Of a stretch of 64,000 nucleotides of DNA, positions 59,712 through 64,000 are shown one piece after another. The stretch covers positions 131,987 through 195,986 of the forward strand of contig CALHWB010000052.1 of NCBI GenBank assembly GCA_938036835.1, read 5' to 3'. Position 1 is the first letter of the stretch. The number at the start of each line of letters is the position of its first letter. The notes below the pieces were generated by a model. The model was not told the DNA's origin. It saw nothing but the letters and a program-made list of their open reading frames with translations, and ran no database searches. Source of the DNA: an uncultured Propionibacterium sp. GTDB taxonomy: Bacteria > Actinomycetota > Actinomycetes > Propionibacteriales > Propionibacteriaceae. The position numbers and the translations under genes are program-made.

Positions 59712-60558
59712 GGCCCAATCCTGTCATGACTCGCCCGGTGACAAAGCGTGGCCGGCCGGCCAGATCGCGATGCCGGCCGATCTCGGCGAATCCAGCGGCC
59801 GATAGAAACCGTGCACAGGCCGACTGCTGGTCGTCCCCATGCTCGACGACCACCAGACCGGACGGACGCAACAATCGGCCGGCGGCCAAACAGACCACGG
59901 GGAACATCGCCAACCCATCGGGACCGGCGAACAGGGCATGGGCCGGATCATGATCTCGCACTTCTGGCGGCAGCCGGTCGCGATCGGTGAGCGGCACGTA
60001 GGGTGGATTGGCCACCACCACGTGCGCTCGATGGGTCAGCTCGGGCCGTGGTTCGGCGATATCGGCCTGAACGATACGGGCCATGCTGCCCGCCAGGTTA
60101 CGGGCCAGCCATGCTGTCGCGGCAGGTTCATCCTCGATGGCCACCAGATGGACGCCGGGCACTTCATCGGCGACGGCCGCGCTGATGGCCCCCGAGCCGG
60201 CACACAGCTCCACCACCAGGGCACCGGGATGCAGCACAGCCTCATCGATCACGGCCTGGGCCACCAGCTCCGTCTCGGGGCGAGGGATGAATACCCCGGG
60301 GCCAACCGCCAACTCCACATTTCTGAAGCGTGCCCGGCCGGTCAGGTGTTGCAGGGGCACCCGCTCGGCCCGGGCATGCACCAATGCCCAGTAGCGCTCC
60401 TGCTGGGTTTCGGACAGTTCGGCGAGCCCAAGTAACCCGATCGGGGTGCGCCCGGTCACATACCCCATCAGCTGGCGGGCGTCATTCGCCGGCGAGGCGA
60501 CCCGGGCGTCAGCCAGCAACCGGGCAGCGTCCCGGATCGCCTCCGCCGGTCCGGTCAC
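59686..60558 (-). CDS. prmC: release factor glutamine methyltransferase PrmC
   Basis: Methylates the Gln of the GGQ motif in release factors. 290 residues, GTG 60558 with GTGA overlap onto prfA. Motifs: RPETELVAQAVID, VVELCAGSGAISAAV (AdoMet loop; DLCTGSG in many), and the substrate-Gln-binding VVANPPYVPL. It directly follows its substrate gene. Confidence 0.95.
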   Translation of the reverse strand: MTGPAEAIRDAARLLADARVASPANDARQLMGYVTGRTPIGLLGLAELSETQQERYWALVHARAERVPLQHLTGRARFRNVELAVGPGVFIPRPETELVAQAVIDEAVLHPGALVVELCAGSGAISAAVADEVPGVHLVAIEDEPAATAWLARNLAGSMARIVQADIAEPRPELTHRAHVVVANPPYVPLTDRDRLPPEVRDHDPAHALFAGPDGLAMFPVVCLAAGRLLRPSGLVVVEHGDDQQSACARFLSAAGFAEIGRHRDLAGRPRFVTGRVMTGLGRGPDIAAR

Positions 60559-61628
60559 CGTCCCACCCAGCCGAGCCGCGCGGCTAAATCCGCAGCCAGC
60601 AGCGCGGCGACCAGGTCGCCCAAGTCGCCACCAAGCACGGCGTCCAGGTTGTGTGCCTTGAAGCCGATGCGATGGTCGGTGATACGGTTCTCGGGAAAGT
60701 TGTACGTGCGGATCCGTTCGGATCGGTCCACGGTGCGCACCTGGGATCGGCGGGCCGCCGATGCCTGGTCGGCCGCGTCCTGCTCGGCCTGAGCGACCAG
60801 GCGAGCCCGCAGGATGCGCATCGCCTGCTCCTTGTTTTGCAACTGGCTACGCTCATCCTGGCAAGTGACCACGATGCCGCTGGGCAGATGGGTGATGCGT
60901 ACCGCCGAGTCGGTGGTATTGACCCCCTGGCCGCCCTTTCCGCTAGATCGGTAGACGTCGATGCGCAGATCCTCGTCATTGATCTCGATCTCATCGGCGG
61001 CCATCTCCGGCATCACCAACACCCCAGCAGCCGAGGTGTGGATACGCCCCTGGGATTCAGTGACCGGTACCCGTTGCACCCGGTGTACCCCGCCCTCGAA
61101 CTTGAGTATTCCGTAGGGCGCCCTACCGGGTTCCGGTTCACCGGTGGCCCGGAAGGCCAGCGTCACCGATTTGTAACCACCCAGGTCGGTGGCCTCGGAA
61201 TCCAGCAGCTGGGTTTGCCAACCCCGCCGATCGCCGTAGCGCAGATACATATTGAGCAGATCGGCGGCGAACAAGGCCGATTCCTCCCCGCCCTCACCCG
61301 ACTTGATCTCCATGATAGCGTCCCGGTCGTCATTCGGGTCACGAGGCGCCAGCAGCGCGGTGAGCTTGCCGCGCAGGGCTTCTAGCCGGGCCGCCAGGCC
61401 GGCGGCCTCGGTGCTGAAGGACTCGTCTTCGGCAGCCAGTTCGATGGCCGTCTGCTGCTCGGCCAGCAGGCGATCATGCTCATCGAGCGCCTTGACGATC
61501 TGGGCGAGCTCGGCGTAACGCCGGCCCAATTTGCGTGACCTGACCGGGTCGGCGAGCACTTCGGGCGCGGACAATCGCGCCGCCACCTGGGCGTACTCGG
61601 CCCGCAACTGCTCGACGGCCTCGAACAT
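60555..61628 (-). CDS. prfA: peptide chain release factor 1
   Basis: Reads UAA and UAG and triggers peptide release. 357 residues from ATG 61628 behind AGGAGG. The catalytic loop is SSGKGGQGVNTTDSAVRITH with GGQ. The anticodon-like PxT is in VPVTESQGRIHTSAAGV. ERSQLQNKEQAM follows. Overlaps prmC by 4 bases. Confidence 0.97.
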   Translation of the reverse strand: MFEAVEQLRAEYAQVAARLSAPEVLADPVRSRKLGRRYAELAQIVKALDEHDRLLAEQQTAIELAAEDESFSTEAAGLAARLEALRGKLTALLAPRDPNDDRDAIMEIKSGEGGEESALFAADLLNMYLRYGDRRGWQTQLLDSEATDLGGYKSVTLAFRATGEPEPGRAPYGILKFEGGVHRVQRVPVTESQGRIHTSAAGVLVMPEMAADEIEINDEDLRIDVYRSSGKGGQGVNTTDSAVRITHLPSGIVVTCQDERSQLQNKEQAMRILRARLVAQAEQDAADQASAARRSQVRTVDRSERIRTYNFPENRITDHRIGFKAHNLDAVLGGDLGDLVAALLAADLAARLGWVGR

Positions 61629-61657
61629 GACACCTCCTGGGAATGGCGACCGAGAAT

Positions 61658-61706
61658 GCGACAGGCGCTGAGCGACCGGGAATCCGGTCGGCCAGCGCCT
61701 GGTCGC
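61658..61706 (-). terminator. nested hairpin between rpmE and prfA
   Basis: On the minus strand just past the rpmE stop, an outer stem (61693-61706 with 61658-61670, one unpaired base) encloses an inner GACCGG/CCGGTC stem (61674-61679 with 61684-61689). It is strong enough to terminate or attenuate before prfA, although no U-tract follows. Confidence 0.7.
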
Positions 61707-61711
61707 GAAAG

Positions 61712-61927
61712 CTACTTTTTGCCGCCCTTACCGTAGCGCCGCTCGAAGCGAGCCACCCGGCCGCCGGTATCGAGGATCTTCTGTTTGCCCGTGTAGAAGG
61801 GATGGCATGCCGAACACACATCGGCGTTCATCACATCGGCCTTGTGCGTGCTGCGGGTGGTGAACTGGTTCCCGCAGGTGCATACGACCTTGATCTCATG
61901 GTATGCGGGGTGCGTTGCCTGCTTCAT
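61712..61927 (-). CDS. rpmE: ribosomal protein L31, zinc-binding C+ type
   Basis: 71 residues from ATG 61927 behind AAGGAGA. MKQATHPAYHEIKVVCTCGN and CSACHPFYTGKQK hold the cysteines (C16, C18, and the CSAC pair) of the zinc-binding L31 form. Many actinobacteria also have a zinc-free paralogue under Zur control; none is seen here. It has its own promoter and a structured leader. Confidence 0.97.
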   Translation of the reverse strand: MKQATHPAYHEIKVVCTCGNQFTTRSTHKADVMNADVCSACHPFYTGKQKILDTGGRVARFERRYGKGGKK

Positions 61928-62030
61928 CGTGTCTCTCCTTGGCTCGGGCGCCGGGTCGCCCTTCGGGGTCTTCGCGTTCGAGACCGCGCCCGATCCGATA
62001 CGGGCGCGGGGCGTGAACCGGCACCGGCGG
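61928..62030 (-). ncRNA. structured 5' leader of rpmE, candidate L31 ribosomal protein leader
   Basis: The leader between the predicted start of transcription (about 62027) and the rpmE ATG contains two stems on the minus strand. One is a perfect 9-bp hairpin, CCGCGCCCG/CGGGCGCGG (61984-61992 with 62001-62009, 8-base loop). The other is a GGGCG/CGCCC hairpin nearer the ribosome site. Leaders binding L31 have been described in actinobacteria; that this is one is an inference from position and shape. Confidence 0.5.
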
Positions 62031-62033
62031 ATC

Positions 62034-62063
62034 ATTTTACGCCTTGGAACGCAATGACCCCAA
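62034..62063 (-). promoter_or_regulatory. candidate rpmE promoter
   Basis: On the minus strand TAAAAT (62039 to 62034) is a strong -10; TTGGGG (62063 to 62058) at 18-base spacing is a moderate -35. This places the start about 100 bases before rpmE and separates rpmE from rho. Confidence 0.55.
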
Positions 62064-62145
62064 ATGGCTGCTGACACATCCGGGCGGGCGTCACCGACGC
62101 AAACCAGCCGGTACCGGCCATGGTGATAACCACCGCACAACTTAT

Positions 62146-64000
62146 TCAGTCGTTGCCGGGCGTCGTGCGGCTGATCAATACCAGGAATTCCGGGTTGTTC
62201 GTGGTCTTACGCATCCGGCTGAGCAACATCTCCAGGGCGGCCTGGTCCTCCATGCCCGACAGCACCCTACGCAATTTCCAGATGATATCGAGTTCCGTCC
62301 GGCCGAGCAGCAGCTCTTCCCGCCGCGTGCCCGAGGCATCCACATCGATGGCAGGAAATATGCGCTTGTCGGCGAGTTGCCGGGATAGCTTGAGCTCCAT
62401 ATTGCCGGTGCCCTTGAATTCCTCGAAGATGACTTCGTCCATCTTGGAGCCGGTTTCGACCAAGGCTGTGGCCAGAATGGTCAGCGAACCACCATTTTCG
62501 ATATTACGGGCCGCACCGAAGAACTTCTTCGGTGGATAGAGCGCCGCAGAGTCGACCCCACCGGACAGGATACGGCCTGAGGCCGGCGCCGCAAGGTTGT
62601 AGGCTCGGCCCAGCCGGGTGATGCCGTCCAGCAGCACCACCACGTCGCGTCCCATCTCAACCAACCGTTTGGCGCGTTCGATAGCCAGTTCGGCGATCGT
62701 GGTGTGGTCCTCCGCCGGCCGGTCGAAGGTGGACGCGATCACCTCACCCGTGGTGGTGCGCTGGAAATCGGTCACTTCCTCGGGCCGTTCGTCCACCAGC
62801 ACCACCATCAGGTGCACCTCGGGATTGTTGGTGGTTATTGCGTTGGCGATGCTCTGCATGACCATCGTCTTGCCGGCCTTTGGAGGGGAGACGATCAGCC
62901 CGCGCTGGCCCTTGCCAATCGGGCTGACCAGGTCGATTATCCGCCCGGTCATGTTCTGCTGGGTGGTCTCCAGCCGCAGCCGCTGCTGTGGATACAGCGG
63001 GGTGAGCCTCGCGAACTCCGGACGGTCCCGCATCGCCTCTGGATCCTTGCCATTCACCGAATCCAACCGGACCAGCGGGTTGTATTTCTCGCGCCGCTCC
63101 CCCTCCCGGGGTTGGCGAATCGCCCCGGTCACGATGTCGCCCTTGCGCAGCCCATTGCGCCGGACCAGGGACAACGAAACATAGGCGTCGTTGGGGCTCG
63201 GCAGATAACCACCGGTACGCACGAAGGCATAGTTGTCCAGCACATCGAGAATGCCCTTGACCTCGACCAGTATGTCGTCCTCGCGCACCGAATCGTCGAA
63301 GGAGTTCAGCTCACCCGAGTCACGATTGCGCCGGCCGTTTCGGTCGCGCTGCCGACGGTTGCGGCTACGCCGTGAGCCGCCACCGGTGTCCTCCTCCGTC
63401 CCGGACTGCCGGGCGGCCGCAGGCTGCTGGTTGCGCTGCTGGGTAGCGGCAGCAGACTCGGCATCCGCGCCCAACCGGCTGGTGTCTCGGTCCCGTAGCC
63501 GTTCGCGGACCTTAGGGTCCTGGCTGAGAGCGGCCAGCCGGGCACCGACATCGTCAGGGGTCTCTCGGGATCCGGCGGATTGCTCGGCAGCGGCGCGTTC
63601 CCCGGCCCGTGCCGTCTCGGCCAGTTGGTTGGCGCGCCGCCGCCCGCGACGCGAGTTCGGCTGCATCTCCGGCCCTGAGGAGCGCTGGGCGCCCGGCTCG
63701 GACCCAACGCCACCGGCCGGGAGCATCCCAGCGCCCGGCGCGGTCGCTGCCGTCCGGGACGCCTGCCCACCCCCATCGGCCGGCCCGGCCGGTGCCGCGG
63801 ACCGCTGGCCGTCGGCTGCTCCCCGCTGCGCGACCGCGGCAGGCTCGGTGGCAGTCGACTCTGCCGGCGCCATGGCCGCTGTCGCCGCCGAAGCTACCTG
63901 ATATGGGGCACCGATCGCGGCTCGGGCGACAGGCGCCGGTTCGATGGCCGGCCGCGGACCGGCGAGGTGCCCGACTGGCAGCTGCGGTTCATCGGATGGG
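62146..64000 (-). CDS. rho: transcription termination factor Rho (5' end beyond the window)
   Basis: RNA-dependent hexameric ATPase that ends transcription. The frame is open to the edge of the window, so the N-terminus is missing; an internal ATG at 63873 need not be the start. The visible N-terminal about 200 residues are an Arg/Ala/Pro-rich disordered insert (SRRGRRRANQLAETARAGER, RNRRQRDRNGRRNRD), as in Micrococcus-type Rho. The RNA-binding domain (about VKGILDVLDNYAFVRTGGYL) follows. Then comes the motor with Walker A SPPKAGKTMVMQSIANAI, the Q-loop, R-loop and DVVVLLDGITRL (Walker B). Confidence 0.96.
   Translation of the reverse strand, partial: PSDEPQLPVGHLAGPRPAIEPAPVARAAIGAPYQVASAATAAMAPAESTATEPAAVAQRGAADGQRSAAPAGPADGGGQASRTAATAPGAGMLPAGGVGSEPGAQRSSGPEMQPNSRRGRRRANQLAETARAGERAAAEQSAGSRETPDDVGARLAALSQDPKVRERLRDRDTSRLGADAESAAATQQRNQQPAAARQSGTEEDTGGGSRRSRNRRQRDRNGRRNRDSGELNSFDDSVREDDILVEVKGILDVLDNYAFVRTGGYLPSPNDAYVSLSLVRRNGLRKGDIVTGAIRQPREGERREKYNPLVRLDSVNGKDPEAMRDRPEFARLTPLYPQQRLRLETTQQNMTGRIIDLVSPIGKGQRGLIVSPPKAGKTMVMQSIANAITTNNPEVHLMVVLVDERPEEVTDFQRTTTGEVIASTFDRPAEDHTTIAELAIERAKRLVEMGRDVVVLLDGITRLGRAYNLAAPASGRILSGGVDSAALYPPKKFFGAARNIENGGSLTILATALVETGSKMDEVIFEEFKGTGNMELKLSRQLADKRIFPAIDVDASGTRREELLLGRTELDIIWKLRRVLSGMEDQAALEMLLSRMRKTTNNPEFLVLISRTTPGND

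Noticed and set aside
1..64000. Defence islands, prophage, integrative elements, toxin-antitoxin pairs, tRNA genes
   Set aside because: I looked through every intergenic gap and unusual gene; nothing had integrase, transposase, nuclease-helicase or paired small-gene features, and no cloverleaf was recognised by eye.

Overview
This window is a high-GC stretch of core chromosome from an actinobacterium, most likely a member of or close relative of the Propionibacteriaceae. The strongest pointer is a methylmalonyl-CoA epimerase (43234-43677) that looks very close to the structurally characterised Propionibacterium shermanii enzyme as I remember it. Supporting signs are a PriA-type HisA/TrpF isomerase, the mismatch nuclease NucS, the GlgE glucan pathway, a DivIVA/Scy-like coiled-coil protein, and C+ type ribosomal protein L31. 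I saw no insertion sequence, phage, integron, CRISPR array, tRNA or rRNA gene. Coding density is very high and most neighbouring genes overlap by 1-4 bases.

Layout. 1-3509 (minus): ruvA (cut by the window edge), ruvC with a LexA/SOS-type operator in front, an excalibur-domain membrane protein, yebC and a tandem-GNAT acetyltransferase. 3517-8005 (minus): hisA/priA, hisH, hisB, hisC, hisD as one overlapping operon without hisF or hisG. 8246-9304: a YbaK deacylase facing a membrane protein whose 3' end it overlaps. 9353-12898 (minus): dnaE. 13323-17662 (plus): a two-gene sugar phosphotransferase system, an EIIA-HPr-EI fusion and an EIIBC permease with an extra, Cys-less EIIB-like tail. 17809-23503 (minus): lgt, trpA, trpB, trpC, trpE, hisI. 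23789-27101 (minus): gatB, gatA, gatC. 27259-30257: an ACT protein, a tiny membrane protein, a MetE-like protein and mnmA. 30613-40431: glycogen/alpha-glucan metabolism (glgX, glgP, glgE, glgB) and a Nudix protein. 40525-48463: a CnoX/YbbN-like protein, pgm, mce, the coiled-coil protein, nucS, a small zinc protein with a hydrolase, a lipoprotein cyclophilin and a cobalamin adenosyltransferase. 48501-64000 (minus): a permuted lipoate ligase, a DUF2550 protein, the complete F-ATPase operon with its accessory genes, wecA, sua5, prmC, prfA, rpmE (with a structured leader) and rho (cut by the window edge).

How it fits together. Glucan enzymes GlgX, GlgP, GlgE and GlgB plus Pgm form a storage and turnover module, and the PTS supplies sugar phosphate. 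The epimerase and the PduO-type adenosyltransferase both serve B12-dependent methylmalonyl-CoA mutase chemistry, the heart of propionate fermentation. From about 33 kb to the end the gene order follows Mycobacterium tuberculosis Rv1328-Rv1297 as I recall it (glgP, glgE, glgB, ybbN, mce, nucS, ATR, DUF2550, atpCDGAHFEB, wecA, sua5, prmC, prfA, rpmE, rho), so most of this is ancient actinobacterial core.

I did not find a plainly new defence or mobile system. The observations most worth a second look are the two-gene PTS with its degenerate second EIIB domain, the permuted lipoate ligase, the L31 leader, the SOS operator at ruvC, and several small genes tucked into conserved operons. Functions come from reading motifs and from memory of families; no database search was run.
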